Source: Exiguobacterium sp. s124
Lineage (GTDB): Bacteria > Bacillota > Bacilli > Exiguobacteriales > Exiguobacteriaceae
Length of the DNA stretch: 64,000 nt
Assembly: GCF_018617485.1 (NCBI RefSeq)
Contig: NZ_JACSKH010000001.1
Span: 806,001 to 870,000, forward strand
Direction of reading: 5' to 3'
Under the pieces are notes generated by a model. The model was not told the DNA's origin. It did no database searches and saw only the letters and a program-made list of their open reading frames with translations. Of the stretch, positions 1 to 8,445 are shown piece after piece. The first letter of the stretch is position 1. Each line of letters opens with the position of its first letter. The position numbers were made by a program, and so were the translations under genes.

Positions 1-513
1 CCGGAAGGGGTCGTCAGTGCGACGGAAGACCAAGTCGAGACGACAGTCATCGAATTGATTGATCCGGAGTACGCCCATTATGACCTCTTTCCGGTCGGAC
101 GTCTCGACAAAGATACGACGGGACTTCTCCTCATCACGAACGACGGCGCGTTCAATCATGCGCTCATGTCACCTCGTAAACATGTCGACAAGGTTTATAT
201 CGCCGAAGTCGATGGGGAGATGACGGCTGAGGACATCAAAACGTTCGCGAACGGAGTCGAATTAGAGGATGGATATACGACGAAGCCGGCCCAACTCGAG
301 ATTTTGAGTCGGAGCGGGCGTCGGTCTGTCATCCGGCTGACGTTGTCTGAGGGGAAATATCATCAAGTGAAGCGAATGGTCGCGGCGGTAGGCAAACACG
401 TCGAGCGATTAGAGCGTGTGCAAATCGGGGAACTTGAACTCGATGAGACGCTTGAACTCGGTGCATATCGTGAATTGACCGAGGAAGAAGTTCAACTGTT
501 TGTTCAATCATGA
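1..513 (+). CDS. RsuA/RluB-family 16S rRNA pseudouridine synthase, 5' end cut by window
   Basis: Pseudouridine synthase of the RsuA family, which isomerises a uridine in 16S rRNA. The reading frame is open from base 1, so the gene begins upstream and only the last 170 residues are seen. The catalytic block GRLDKDTTGLLLITNDG, with its conserved Asp, lies near residues 31-47 of the visible part. It is followed by the family motif for retained substrate binding, SEGKYHQVKRM. The N-terminal S4-like domain is outside the window. In Bacillus a homologue sits beside ytzE and pepV, as here. A hairpin terminator follows at 524-556. Family assignment is secure; the exact target uridine is inferred from the family only. 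Confidence 0.93.
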   Translation, partial: PEGVVSATEDQVETTVIELIDPEYAHYDLFPVGRLDKDTTGLLLITNDGAFNHALMSPRKHVDKVYIAEVDGEMTAEDIKTFANGVELEDGYTTKPAQLEILSRSGRRSVIRLTLSEGKYHQVKRMVAAVGKHVERLERVQIGELELDETLELGAYRELTEEEVQLFVQS

Positions 514-523
514 GTAAGATGAG

Positions 524-556
524 AGAATCTGTCCGATGGGGCGGATTCTTTTTTGT
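524..556 (+). terminator. Rho-independent terminator of the pseudouridine synthase gene
   Basis: Stem AGAATC (524-529) pairs with GATTCT (544-549), with extra GC pairs inside, followed by a T run to 556. Confidence 0.7.
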
Positions 557-560
557 TTAG

Positions 561-593
561 TAAGAAAAAAGAGACCTGAACGCCAGGTCTCTT
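561..593 (-). terminator. Rho-independent terminator of ytzE
   Basis: Perfect 10-bp stem (569-578 with 584-593, AAGAGACCTG / CAGGTCTCTT), 5-nt loop. Read on the minus strand it is followed by a T run (561-568), 18 bases beyond the ytzE stop. Confidence 0.85.
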
Positions 594-610
594 GGATATA
601 CATATACGTT

Positions 611-832
611 TCAATTTGCCGTCTTGAGTGAACGTTTTGATGAAGTCCATGTGCCACGGCTAGGGCTCTCCACAAGATTATTGTACTCAAGTACGTTCAA
701 ATCACGTTGCACGGTACGCGACGTGATGCCGAACTCTTCTACTAGTTCTGAAGTGGTAACTGTCTCCCTTTCATTGATGAACAAATAAATGGACTTGATG
801 CGCGTTAACATCCGATCTGTTGAGCCTTTCAT
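611..832 (-). CDS. ytzE: Small DeoR-type HTH regulator (YtzE-like)
   Basis: A 73-residue protein that is almost entirely a DeoR winged helix-turn-helix: the recognition region reads TTSELVEEFGITSRTVQRDL (about residues 26-45), with a basic tail KRSLK. It has no effector-binding domain, unlike normal DeoR proteins of about 250 residues, matching B. subtilis YtzE in size and neighbourhood. The start at 832 is chosen because GGGAGG lies 8 bases upstream; the frame is open further 5' but has no other ribosome site. It has its own promoter (926-953) and terminator and is divergent from pepV. Its targets are unknown; self-regulation or control of the divergent pepV is possible but unproven. Confidence 0.88.
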   Translation of the reverse strand: MKGSTDRMLTRIKSIYLFINERETVTTSELVEEFGITSRTVQRDLNVLEYNNLVESPSRGTWTSSKRSLKTAN

Positions 833-925
833 TGGATAACCTCCCAATGCGTAGAATAATGACAAACCATACCTACAGACGACAAAATGAAATATAAAAT
901 TGTTATTTTCTAAAATTACACCTTT

Positions 926-953
926 AGTATACCGCTCCTGAACAAAAATGCAA
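926..953 (-). promoter_or_regulatory. Sigma-A type promoter for ytzE
   Basis: On the minus strand TTGCAT (953-948), a 16-base spacer and TATACT (931-926). This leaves an untranslated leader of roughly 85 bases before the ytzE start. The rest of the 300-base divergent gap to pepV holds the pepV operator candidate and nothing else I recognise. Confidence 0.6.
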
Positions 954-1067
954 GTAGAAAGCACGAACAATCTGTTTGTAAAGATTTGATTATGAACGTA
1001 AATATCGAATGAAGAATGTTTTTTTTGATTTAAATCAGACTCAAACACGAACGAAAAAAACTTTTCT

Positions 1068-1103
1068 AAATGAATGTTCGTCTTTCATTCATTTGGATAT
1101 ACT
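1068..1103 (+). promoter_or_regulatory. pepV promoter region with perfect 9-bp inverted repeat
   Basis: AAATGAATG (1068-1076) and CATTCATTT (1086-1094) form a perfect 9-bp inverted repeat with a 9-base spacer. It ends 3 bases before a TATACT -10 box (1098-1103). The repeat covers the -35 position, which is otherwise poor. This placement is typical of an operator; the regulator is unknown. Confidence 0.55.
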
Positions 1104-1140
1104 AGTAAGGGAGAGAACATTCGCAAAAGGGGAGATGAAC

Positions 1141-2529
1141 ATGAATTGGAGACAGGAAGTCGACAATCGTAAAGATGCATTTTTAGAGGATTTAAAAGGA
1201 TTATTACAAATCCCTAGCGTGCTCGATGAATCAAATGCCGCACCAAACATGCCGTTCGGGCCAGAGGTCCGAAAAGCGCTCGACTACATGTTTGAACTTG
1301 GCGAGCGAGATGGCTTTAAAACGAAAGACGTCGGTGGATATGCAGGACACCTCGAATATGGGGATGGTGAGGAAATCGTCGGGATCTTATGTCACCTGGA
1401 CGTCGTTCCTGCAGGCGAAGGGTGGACGTATGGTGCGTTCAATCCGACGATTACGACAGACGGAAAAATCGTCGCTCGCGGAAGCAATGATGATAAAGGA
1501 CCATCGATGGCTGCTTACTATGGTTTACGCATCGTCAAAGAACTCGGGTTACCGCTCTCGAAACGTGTCCGCCTGATTGCGGGTTGCGACGAAGAGAGCG
1601 AATGGCGCTGTGTCCGCGAATACTTTAAACAAGAACAGATGCCGACATATGGCTTCGCACCTGACGCTGACTTCCCAATCATTAACGCGGAGAAAGGGCT
1701 ATATGACGGCGTGTTGACGCAACTACCGATTCAACGTGCGCCAGAGTCTGCTTATCATCTCCTCTCATTCACGAGCGGGGAGCGTCCGAACATGGTGCCT
1801 GACTTTGCGAAAGCCGAACTGAAGACAGACGAAGTGCTTGAAGAGAAGTTTGAGGCATATCTAGCAAAGTATGAAGCGGACGGGACGTGTGTATATGACC
1901 GCGGAACGTATACGTTTACCATGAAAGGGAAAGCGGCGCACGCGATGGAACCGGACAACGGGATCAATGCGGCCTATGTCCTCGCTGGATTCTTGTTGCA
2001 CCTTCCTCTTGATATTCAAGGGGAGCGCTATATTGAATTCGTTCGTCACGTATTTGCCGATTCTCGTGGGATTTCGCTCGGGATTGAGGCGAGTGACGAG
2101 ACGGGTGATTTGACGATCAATGGTGGTGTGTTCCGTTACAATGACGACGAGCGCACGGCTACGGTTAACATTCGCTATCCGTATACGGCGAAGTTCGAAG
2201 AACGGTTGCAAAACTTACGTGAAATCGCATTGTCGTTCGGATTTGAATTGAAGACGCGTCAACATATGCCACCACATCACGTGGCTGAAGATCATCCACT
2301 CGTGAAGACGCTTGCTAGTGTGTATGAACGTCAAACGGGGGAACATGCGAACTTGATGGCAATCGGTGGCGGGACATATGCCCGTTCGCTCGAAGCCGGT
2401 GTCGCGTTTGGTGCATTGTTCCCAGGCGCTAAAGATGTGGCGCATCAGGTCGATGAATATATGGAGATAGAAGATTTATTACGCGCGGCAGCCATTTATG
2501 CTGAAGCGATTTACGAGCTCGCTAAATAA
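1141..2529 (+). CDS. pepV: Dipeptidase PepV (peptidase family M20)
   Basis: Cytoplasmic zinc dipeptidase that removes N-terminal residues from a broad range of dipeptides. The 462 residues match the usual PepV size. Metal-site motifs are present in order: HLDVVP (H85, D87), NDDKGP (about 116-121), CDEESE (about 150-155, with the catalytic Glu), DADFP, and a C-terminal GGGTYAR block; HAMEPDNG marks the lid domain. The start at 1141 is preceded by AAGGGGAG at 1128; an ATG at 1135 touches that site and is too close. Monocistronic by appearance, divergent from ytzE, with a promoter carrying a strong inverted repeat. Confidence 0.95.
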   Translation: MNWRQEVDNRKDAFLEDLKGLLQIPSVLDESNAAPNMPFGPEVRKALDYMFELGERDGFKTKDVGGYAGHLEYGDGEEIVGILCHLDVVPAGEGWTYGAFNPTITTDGKIVARGSNDDKGPSMAAYYGLRIVKELGLPLSKRVRLIAGCDEESEWRCVREYFKQEQMPTYGFAPDADFPIINAEKGLYDGVLTQLPIQRAPESAYHLLSFTSGERPNMVPDFAKAELKTDEVLEEKFEAYLAKYEADGTCVYDRGTYTFTMKGKAAHAMEPDNGINAAYVLAGFLLHLPLDIQGERYIEFVRHVFADSRGISLGIEASDETGDLTINGGVFRYNDDERTATVNIRYPYTAKFEERLQNLREIALSFGFELKTRQHMPPHHVAEDHPLVKTLASVYERQTGEHANLMAIGGGTYARSLEAGVAFGALFPGAKDVAHQVDEYMEIEDLLRAAAIYAEAIYELAK

Positions 2530-2537
2530 GAAATGAG

Positions 2538-2564
2538 GAGAGCTGACTGATGTAGTCGGCTCTC
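2538..2564 (+). terminator. Hairpin after pepV (weak terminator)
   Basis: GAGAGC-T-GACT pairs with AGTC-G-GCTCTC around a 5-base loop. No proper T run follows, so it may be an attenuating or mRNA-end hairpin rather than an efficient terminator. Confidence 0.45.
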
Positions 2565-2588
2565 TGTCCTTTAGGAAGGAAGTTATCA

Positions 2589-3740
2589 TTGGATTCGCAA
2601 AAAAGATTGTTTCAATCTGTGTACGTCACCATTTTCTTCGCACAAGGGGCATTGATCCCTTATATGACTTTATATTTTTCGCAAGATCAATTTGGACTCA
2701 CTCCGAGTCAGGTGGGGATTATTGTAGCCATCCTTCCGATTCTATCGATTGGGGTGCAACCACTTTGGGGAATGTTGACTGATCGGACCGGGCGGGTTCG
2801 GGCATGGCTCATTTTAGCGATGTTAAGCGCCGCTCTCATTTCGTTTACCTTTTTAGTGGCAACCTCATATATTTGGATTGTGGTGCTCATGGTGATTTGG
2901 TCTGTGTTCCAATGCGCGCACATTCCTCTCGTCGATATGATGACACTTGACTTTACGGCACGTTCGAAAGTTGACTACGGTGCGATTCGTCTATACGGAT
3001 CGGCAGGTTTCGCCATTGCGGTATTCGCGATGGGACGGATTTCCGACACGACGTGGGGATTAGCCAGTACGTTCGTGTTGAGTGCGGTTCTCCTGATCAT
3101 CGGAAGTGTGTTCGTTCGAATGATTCCGGAAAAGAGCTCGATTCGTGACGTCACGTTAGCCCCACTCTCATGGACGGCTGTATGGAACAGGTCGTTCTTA
3201 TTCTTTCTGCTCGGGGGCATGCTCGTCTTCGGACCAATTTATGCGAACAATTATTATTTTGGGCTGTACGTGACAAATAGTGGGGGCTCGACGACATTGG
3301 TCGGAACATTATTTCTTGTCGCGGTATTGTTTGAAATCCCATTTATGAAAGTGGCGTCACAACTTGTAGAGCGCTTCGGTAGTGTTCCTGTACTCGTCGG
3401 GGCGGCAGTCATCTCAGCCGTGCGAAATGGAATCTTAGCTTTAGAACCACCGATTTGGGTCGTTTGGCTTCTCGCCATCGCACAAGGACTTGTCGTCGGA
3501 CTCTTAATCCCGGTCGCGCTTCAATTCGTCCGGACACTCGTCGATCGCCAAGTTTCTTCAACGGCAATCGGCGTCTATATGGCATTGACTTCAGGACTTG
3601 CGACAGCAGGATTCAACATGTTGAGTGGTAAAATCATCGAGATTGATGACATCTTAGGTGTATTTTGGATGTATACGGTCGTCACCGCAATCGGGGCGTT
3701 TATTTGGGTTAGTATGTCACGTCGCGCTATGAAAGGATGA
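2589..3740 (+). CDS. MFS transporter, YwbF/HcaT-like (12 membrane segments)
   Basis: Integral membrane protein of 383 residues with the alternating hydrophobic pattern of a 12-helix major facilitator. The loop after the second helix reads WGMLTDRTGRVR (about residues 59-70), the MFS signature. The overall sequence resembles the MFS_1-like group that includes YwbF and phenylpropionate or nucleoside porters. The start is a TTG at 2589, picked because AGGAAGGAAG lies just upstream and no ATG follows before the first helix. Its end overlaps the next coding frame, so it is likely cotranscribed with thpR and the genes to 8160. Substrate cannot be predicted. Confidence 0.85.
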   Translation: MDSQKRLFQSVYVTIFFAQGALIPYMTLYFSQDQFGLTPSQVGIIVAILPILSIGVQPLWGMLTDRTGRVRAWLILAMLSAALISFTFLVATSYIWIVVLMVIWSVFQCAHIPLVDMMTLDFTARSKVDYGAIRLYGSAGFAIAVFAMGRISDTTWGLASTFVLSAVLLIIGSVFVRMIPEKSSIRDVTLAPLSWTAVWNRSFLFFLLGGMLVFGPIYANNYYFGLYVTNSGGSTTLVGTLFLVAVLFEIPFMKVASQLVERFGSVPVLVGAAVISAVRNGILALEPPIWVVWLLAIAQGLVVGLLIPVALQFVRTLVDRQVSSTAIGVYMALTSGLATAGFNMLSGKIIEIDDILGVFWMYTVVTAIGAFIWVSMSRRAMKG

Positions 3741-3745
3741 ATGAG

Positions 3746-4321
3746 ATGAGCACGCATTATTTTATTGCGATTCCGATCGAGGCGACTGAACTCGTCGCTG
3801 TGCAACAAGCCATCCTACCGTATTACTCGTATCGGCGGATTTATCGACCCGACGAGTTCCATTTGACGATTCAATTTTTAGGAGATATCGATGGAGAAGA
3901 ACTCGATGAAGTGAAAGAAATCACACGAAGAATCTGTCAGGACATCCCGCCGTTCACCTTGACCTTTCGCACAATCGACAATTTCGGAAGAGCGGACCGT
4001 CCACGTGTCTTGACGATTGTACCTGATGCGTCAGATTCTCTTCAACGATTGGCGGTGGCGCTCCGTCAAGAGCTCGTCGAATTGATTCCAAGGCTGGACC
4101 GAAAAGCGTTTGTCCCTCATGTGACACTCGCTAAAAAGTGGGACACAGGGGAACGGATCGGTTACGTTCCACCCGAGTTCAACATAACCGAATCGGTAGA
4201 AGAGGTCGTTCTGTATGAAGTGCAGCCGAATCATACACCGTCCTATCGGGCGGTTGAAGTATTTCCGTTAAGACGGCCAGAGGAGGACATATGGCAATCC
4301 CGGTTAAAATTTTTGACGTAA
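3746..4321 (+). CDS. thpR: RNA 2',3'-cyclic phosphodiesterase (2H family, ThpR/YtlP)
   Basis: Two-histidine phosphoesterase that opens 2',3'-cyclic phosphates at RNA ends. Both signature HxT motifs are present: HLTIQFLG (H39) and HVTLAKK (H125). The 191-residue length is normal. The start at 3746 is 9 bases from the AAAGGA at 3731; an upstream in-frame ATG at 3737 overlaps the previous stop and abuts this site. The 3' end overlaps the next gene by 31 bases, indicating tight coupling. In B. subtilis the homologous ytlP also precedes the NERD-like ytlQ. Confidence 0.92.
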   Translation: MSTHYFIAIPIEATELVAVQQAILPYYSYRRIYRPDEFHLTIQFLGDIDGEELDEVKEITRRICQDIPPFTLTFRTIDNFGRADRPRVLTIVPDASDSLQRLAVALRQELVELIPRLDRKAFVPHVTLAKKWDTGERIGYVPPEFNITESVEEVVLYEVQPNHTPSYRAVEVFPLRRPEEDIWQSRLKFLT

Positions 4322-5130
4322 TTTCAAAATATGAACGTGATGTATTAGACCAATATAATCGTTATTTAGAATATGTAGAATCCGATACGGCTCGTCTGCA
4401 GCGTCTTCATGAAAACAATCGACTGAGTCCGGTCGAAGTGCTTGAAATCGACCGCCCGTGGTGGAAATTTTGGGCGAAGTCGGAACGGATTGAACTAGAA
4501 CCGAAACCGCTCGCCGAGTCACAATATCAAAAGCTACTTCGAGAGCGCCGACACATTCAAAAGCTTCAGTTTGCTTGCGAAGGGGTGCTTGAGGCAGATT
4601 TACCGCATTTGGCGTTCACTCGCGATTTTGCATATCGCGTGATGCGTTCCGAATGGAATGAACGACACTTCTTCTTTTATCGTCCTGTCATTGAGTGGAA
4701 CGGTGCGACCGTTGAATTAAGTCATGTCCTCGTCGGTCCGACGCATCTCTATATCGTGGAGTGGCTTGAGGGGGATCGAAGCATCTATCACATATCGAAA
4801 GAGAAGACGTGGGTTCATCAACCGCTGAAAGGGGAAAATACTCGTGTAGTGAACCCGCTCATCGCGTTGACACGAACTGAAGAACTCGTTCGTCAAATTG
4901 TACCGAACTATGCGGGTGTACTCCAAAAGGTCGTCATTGCAGCAGATGGTTACTTTGATAACGTCCCGAGCGTTCGAACGACGCATTATGTGGGACGAAA
5001 TGAGTATATAGAGTGGATGAAACAAGTGAATGGACGAGCGCCGATTGTTAAAGCGCAGCAAATCCGCGATGTCGCTACATTATTAGAAGTGACTGCCAAG
5101 ATGCCGTTTCGTCAATTTATGGACCAATGA
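4291..5130 (+). CDS. NERD-like domain protein (YtlQ-type), function unknown
   Basis: A soluble 279-residue protein. The N-terminal 90 residues are charged and probably helical. The C-terminal half (about 125-230) has the NERD-like pattern VLVGPTHLYIVEWLEGD followed by a Trp and an NP motif (VVNPLIALTR), reminiscent of nuclease-related domains. I do not see a complete nuclease catalytic set, so activity is not claimed. The start at 4291 has GGAGGA 8-10 bases upstream and lies inside the 3' end of thpR. It stands between thpR and pullulanase as its Bacillus counterpart does, which hints at a role linked to RNA-end processing, but this is inference from position only. Confidence 0.75.
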   Translation: MAIPVKIFDVISKYERDVLDQYNRYLEYVESDTARLQRLHENNRLSPVEVLEIDRPWWKFWAKSERIELEPKPLAESQYQKLLRERRHIQKLQFACEGVLEADLPHLAFTRDFAYRVMRSEWNERHFFFYRPVIEWNGATVELSHVLVGPTHLYIVEWLEGDRSIYHISKEKTWVHQPLKGENTRVVNPLIALTRTEELVRQIVPNYAGVLQKVVIAADGYFDNVPSVRTTHYVGRNEYIEWMKQVNGRAPIVKAQQIRDVATLLEVTAKMPFRQFMDQ

Positions 5131-5149
5131 TTGAGAGGAAGGGACGCAT

Positions 5150-7315
5150 ATGCATCACACACCAGATCAAAAGACCGCCTCGCATATAACCATTGAGAGC
5201 GCGTCTTTCGTATCATTTGAGACTATACAACTTGAGATTGTGCGCGAATATGAATCCGTTCCAGTACAAATCGAACAGAATGGACGCCCGATCGACTACA
5301 TGGTCGAACAACAACATGTGACTGAATCAGGGATGATCGAACAAATTCTACGATTATATGAACCAATATCTCTAGAGACGATGTATACGGTGTTCCACCC
5401 AGGACAAAAGACGACGGTGATCGTTCCACGAGAGATTGTGCGCTCCGAAGAGTTCGAGCGTCGGTTCTCTTATGACGGACCACTCGGTGTATCTTTTACG
5501 CCGCACGGGATGGAAGTGACGGTCTGGTCACCAGTCGCACTCTCGATGTGGATTACCGTCCATGACGACACGAACCATCGTGAACTTGAACGATTCCATA
5601 TGCATCGAGGTTCTCGTGGGGAGTGGAATGGGGAAGTACCGAAAGCGTTCGAAGGAATGCTTTATCGTTTGGAAGTCAAGACGCCCGTCGATACGAGACA
5701 AGTCGTTGACCCTTATGCAAGAGCGGTTAGCTTGAACGGAGAGTACGGGGTGTTGATGGACGTGGAACGATTTGTGAATGAACAAGTCGAACAGGCTCCG
5801 CGTCCCGCTCTCTGGAAAGCGACCGATGCCGTCATCTATGAACTGCACATTCGGGACTTTACGAGCCATCCTTCGTCGAAGAGTAGACTGAAAGGTCTGT
5901 ACGGAGGGGTGACGGAAAAAGGCGTTCAGACGAAGGAAGGTCATAGTGCCGGACTTGATTATTTGAAAGAACTCGGTGTGACGCATGTCCAGTTATTGCC
6001 GGTCCATGATTTTGGAAGTGTCGATGAAGCGACACGAATGCCATATAACTGGGGGTACGATCCCATTCATTGGTTCAGTCTTGAAGGCAGTTACGCCTCG
6101 AGTCCAGATGTGCCGATGAGTCGGGTGTTCGAATACGCGTCACTTGTCGCAGATCTTCATCAGGCAGGTCTTCGCGTCGTAACAGACGTCGTGATGAATC
6201 ACATCTATATCCGCGAACATTCACCGCTCGAAGCGCTCGTCCCTTATTATTATTTTCGTTATGAGCATGACGGGACGGTTGCGAACGGGACCGGTGTCGG
6301 GAACGATACGGCATCGGAACGTTATATGATGCGACGGATGATTGTCGACTTCGTTTCGTATTTTGCGACGACTTACCGAGTGGACGGATTCCGTTTCGAC
6401 TTGATGGGCATCCATGACGTCGAGACGATGAATCAAGTACGAGCCGCTCTCGATAAAGTTGACCCTTCTATCCTTGTGTATGGAGAAGGGTGGGACTTGG
6501 CGACACCGCTCGGTCAGTCGTTAAAGGCGACTTCACAAAATGCTGCCCGAATGCCTCGAATCGGGCACTTTAACGATATGATTCGAGATGCCCTGAAAGG
6601 CTCGACCTTCAATGACCGGGAACGCGGATTCATATCAGGAAATGAGTGGCGAGAATGGGAACTACGTGAGTGCCTCACCGGAGCCGTCCATATCCCGAAC
6701 GTGACGGTCGGACGGTTCCCGAGCCCGACCTATTCCATCAACTATGCCGAAGCACATGACAATTACACGATTTATGATAAATTACAGTTGTCTTGCGAAG
6801 GAATTGATGAAGAAACGCGCCTCGCGATGCAACGACTAGCCAATGCGGTCGTCATCACGTCCCAAGGAATCCCGTTTATCCATGCGGGTCAAGAGTTCGG
6901 TCGAACAAAGCATGGTGTTGAGAATAGCTATAACTCACCAGACCATATCAATCACTTTGATTGGGATTTACGCGATGCGCGAATGAATGAGATCGAGTAT
7001 GTGAAGACGCTTTTGAAACTGCGACGACTGCATACATGTTTCCGCTACGATTCTCGTCAAGAGGTCATCGACCATTTCACATTCCTACCGTCGCCGCCTG
7101 GCGTCATTATTTACGAACTGACGGCAAGTCACTCGTATGATGCATGGCAGCGAGTACGTGTATATGTGAATGGAACGTTTGAAAATCTATCCTTTGAGAG
7201 CGATGCGAAATGGAACGTTTACGTGCAAGGGAAAACGGCCAGCCTCGTTCCACTCGAAAGAAACCCGTCACACATTCAAGCCGAGTCGTTGTCAATGACG
7301 ATTCTCGCGTGTTAA
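5150..7315 (+). CDS. pulA: Type I pullulanase (debranching enzyme, GH13)
   Basis: Hydrolyses alpha-1,6 links of pullulan and branched glucans. The 721 residues contain N-terminal beta-rich modules (about 1-200) and a GH13 barrel. The pullulanase signature YNWGYDP is at about 299-305. The catalytic triad is visible: nucleophile D417 in DGFRFD, acid E446 in YGEGWD, and D537 in EAHDNYT. There is no signal peptide, so it acts in the cytoplasm on internalised oligosaccharides or glycogen, like B. subtilis AmyX. The start at 5150 follows GAGAGGAAGG. It continues the transcription unit begun upstream. Confidence 0.95.
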   Translation: MHHTPDQKTASHITIESASFVSFETIQLEIVREYESVPVQIEQNGRPIDYMVEQQHVTESGMIEQILRLYEPISLETMYTVFHPGQKTTVIVPREIVRSEEFERRFSYDGPLGVSFTPHGMEVTVWSPVALSMWITVHDDTNHRELERFHMHRGSRGEWNGEVPKAFEGMLYRLEVKTPVDTRQVVDPYARAVSLNGEYGVLMDVERFVNEQVEQAPRPALWKATDAVIYELHIRDFTSHPSSKSRLKGLYGGVTEKGVQTKEGHSAGLDYLKELGVTHVQLLPVHDFGSVDEATRMPYNWGYDPIHWFSLEGSYASSPDVPMSRVFEYASLVADLHQAGLRVVTDVVMNHIYIREHSPLEALVPYYYFRYEHDGTVANGTGVGNDTASERYMMRRMIVDFVSYFATTYRVDGFRFDLMGIHDVETMNQVRAALDKVDPSILVYGEGWDLATPLGQSLKATSQNAARMPRIGHFNDMIRDALKGSTFNDRERGFISGNEWREWELRECLTGAVHIPNVTVGRFPSPTYSINYAEAHDNYTIYDKLQLSCEGIDEETRLAMQRLANAVVITSQGIPFIHAGQEFGRTKHGVENSYNSPDHINHFDWDLRDARMNEIEYVKTLLKLRRLHTCFRYDSRQEVIDHFTFLPSPPGVIIYELTASHSYDAWQRVRVYVNGTFENLSFESDAKWNVYVQGKTASLVPLERNPSHIQAESLSMTILAC

Positions 7316-7359
7316 GATGTTGATTGTATCTCTTTAATTTCAAGTAAGATTTGAGCGTG

Positions 7360-8160
7360 ATGAATATGTATTCAGATATAGTCGGTGCGCTCGGTAAAGA
7401 GTGGACAGTCGCTTCTGCCGGAGGTATTACGGGCGAAGCGTATGTAGCGACGACGCGCCAACAGAAGATTTTTGTGAAACGGAACTCTTCTCCATTCTTG
7501 GCGATTCTTTCAGCAGAAGGAATTGTTCCGAAACTTCTTTGGACAAAGCGGATGTTTAACGGGGACGTATTAAGTGCCCAACAATTCATAGAGAGCCGCG
7601 AACTTTCACCAGAAGATATGAAGCGACCAGATGTCGCGGCACAACTCGGAAAGATTCATGATTCGAAAGAGCTATTATTCATGTTACAACAATTAAATCA
7701 CACACCGATGACGCCGCATCTATTGCTCCGTCAGTGTGAGGCATATGAACAAGATGAGACGGACCCGACGATTGGTGAAGCGATTCAATGGTTAAAACAC
7801 CATTTACCGAAAGTCGACGAGCAGGAATTTGTCGTATGTCACTCTGATTTAAATCATAACAATTGGATTGAAGATGAAAACGGTCTTCTCTATTTGACGG
7901 ATTGGGATGATGCCATCATCGCGGACCGTGCGTTTGATTTGGCGATGGTAGTCTATAGCTATGTCGAAGAAGCGGAATGGGAGCGTTGGTTCACGCATTA
8001 TGGAGTTGAGGTTTCGAGTGAGCTTCATAATCGAATGCATTGGTATGCGATTGCCCAGACGATTTTAACAATCTATGGGGAGCAGAACGATGCAGCGCGA
8101 ACAGAAGGTTTTCATGTATTACGCGAATTGATCGACGAGGCGTATGAACGAATCAATTAA
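7360..8160 (+). CDS. ytmP: Phosphotransferase of the APH/choline kinase fold (YtmP-like)
   Basis: Predicted small-molecule kinase with the aminoglycoside phosphotransferase fold. The catalytic loop is CHSDLNHNNW (H161, D163, N168) and the metal-binding Asp is in TDWDD (about 182). Substrate is unknown; homologues are annotated as phosphotransferases without evidence of drug resistance. The start is uncertain: TTG 7351, GTG 7357, ATG 7360 and ATG 7366 are all in frame and none has a good ribosome site, suggesting translation depends on the upstream gene. Location between pullulanase and trmB is as in B. subtilis. Confidence 0.88.
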   Translation: MNMYSDIVGALGKEWTVASAGGITGEAYVATTRQQKIFVKRNSSPFLAILSAEGIVPKLLWTKRMFNGDVLSAQQFIESRELSPEDMKRPDVAAQLGKIHDSKELLFMLQQLNHTPMTPHLLLRQCEAYEQDETDPTIGEAIQWLKHHLPKVDEQEFVVCHSDLNHNNWIEDENGLLYLTDWDDAIIADRAFDLAMVVYSYVEEAEWERWFTHYGVEVSSELHNRMHWYAIAQTILTIYGEQNDAARTEGFHVLRELIDEAYERIN

Positions 8161-8188
8161 AAGGGATGGCTGTGCGCCACCCCTTTTT
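8159..8188. terminator. Bidirectional terminator between ytmP and the small peptide gene
   Basis: AAAAGGG-A-TGGC pairs with GCCA-C-CCCTTTT around TGTGC. T runs are available on both strands for the two convergent genes. Confidence 0.75.
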
Positions 8189-8196
8189 GAATGTGT

Positions 8197-8307
8197 TTAA
8201 ATGTCGTCTGGATTCATGAAGTAAGCCCAAACGAACGTTGCGATGACGCCTGCGAAAAACGTAAGTGGAGCCGCATAAAAAATAAGGAATTGATCTAATG
8301 TACTCAT
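8197..8307 (-). CDS. 36-residue membrane peptide resembling CydS
   Basis: A short frame of 36 residues beginning MSTLDQFLIFYAAPLTFFAG and ending in an acidic NPDDI. It has one hydrophobic helix (about residues 7-30). An excellent GGAGG site lies 9 bases before the ATG at 8307, and a shared terminator follows the stop by 9 bases, so I regard it as a real gene. The N-terminal FLIxYAxP-like pattern and size recall CydS, the small third subunit of Bacillales cytochrome bd oxidases. That comparison is from memory and needs an alignment. No cydAB genes are in the window. Nothing else is seen from 8308 to 8445 apart from trmB leader sequence. Confidence 0.7.
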   Translation of the reverse strand: MSTLDQFLIFYAAPLTFFAGVIATFVWAYFMNPDDI

Positions 8308-8445
8308 CGTATATAACCTCCTTGTGAAGGATGATTCACGTTCATTAAACTATGATTTCGTGTATAATCGCAAGAGGACTGCTCGTACGTAACGTGCATA
8401 TTCCCATTAAACTTGAACATTTGATGAACGAAAGGTAGGATTTTC

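Noticed and set aside
1009-1140. N-terminal extension of PepV beginning at 1009
   Set aside because: It covers the promoter and operator region and has no ribosome site; the ATG at 1141 has AAGGGGAG in good position.
4291-5130. NERD-type protein as part of a defence island
   Set aside because: Its neighbours thpR, pullulanase, ytmP and trmB are conserved housekeeping genes in the same order as in Bacillus; no defence or mobile genes are present.
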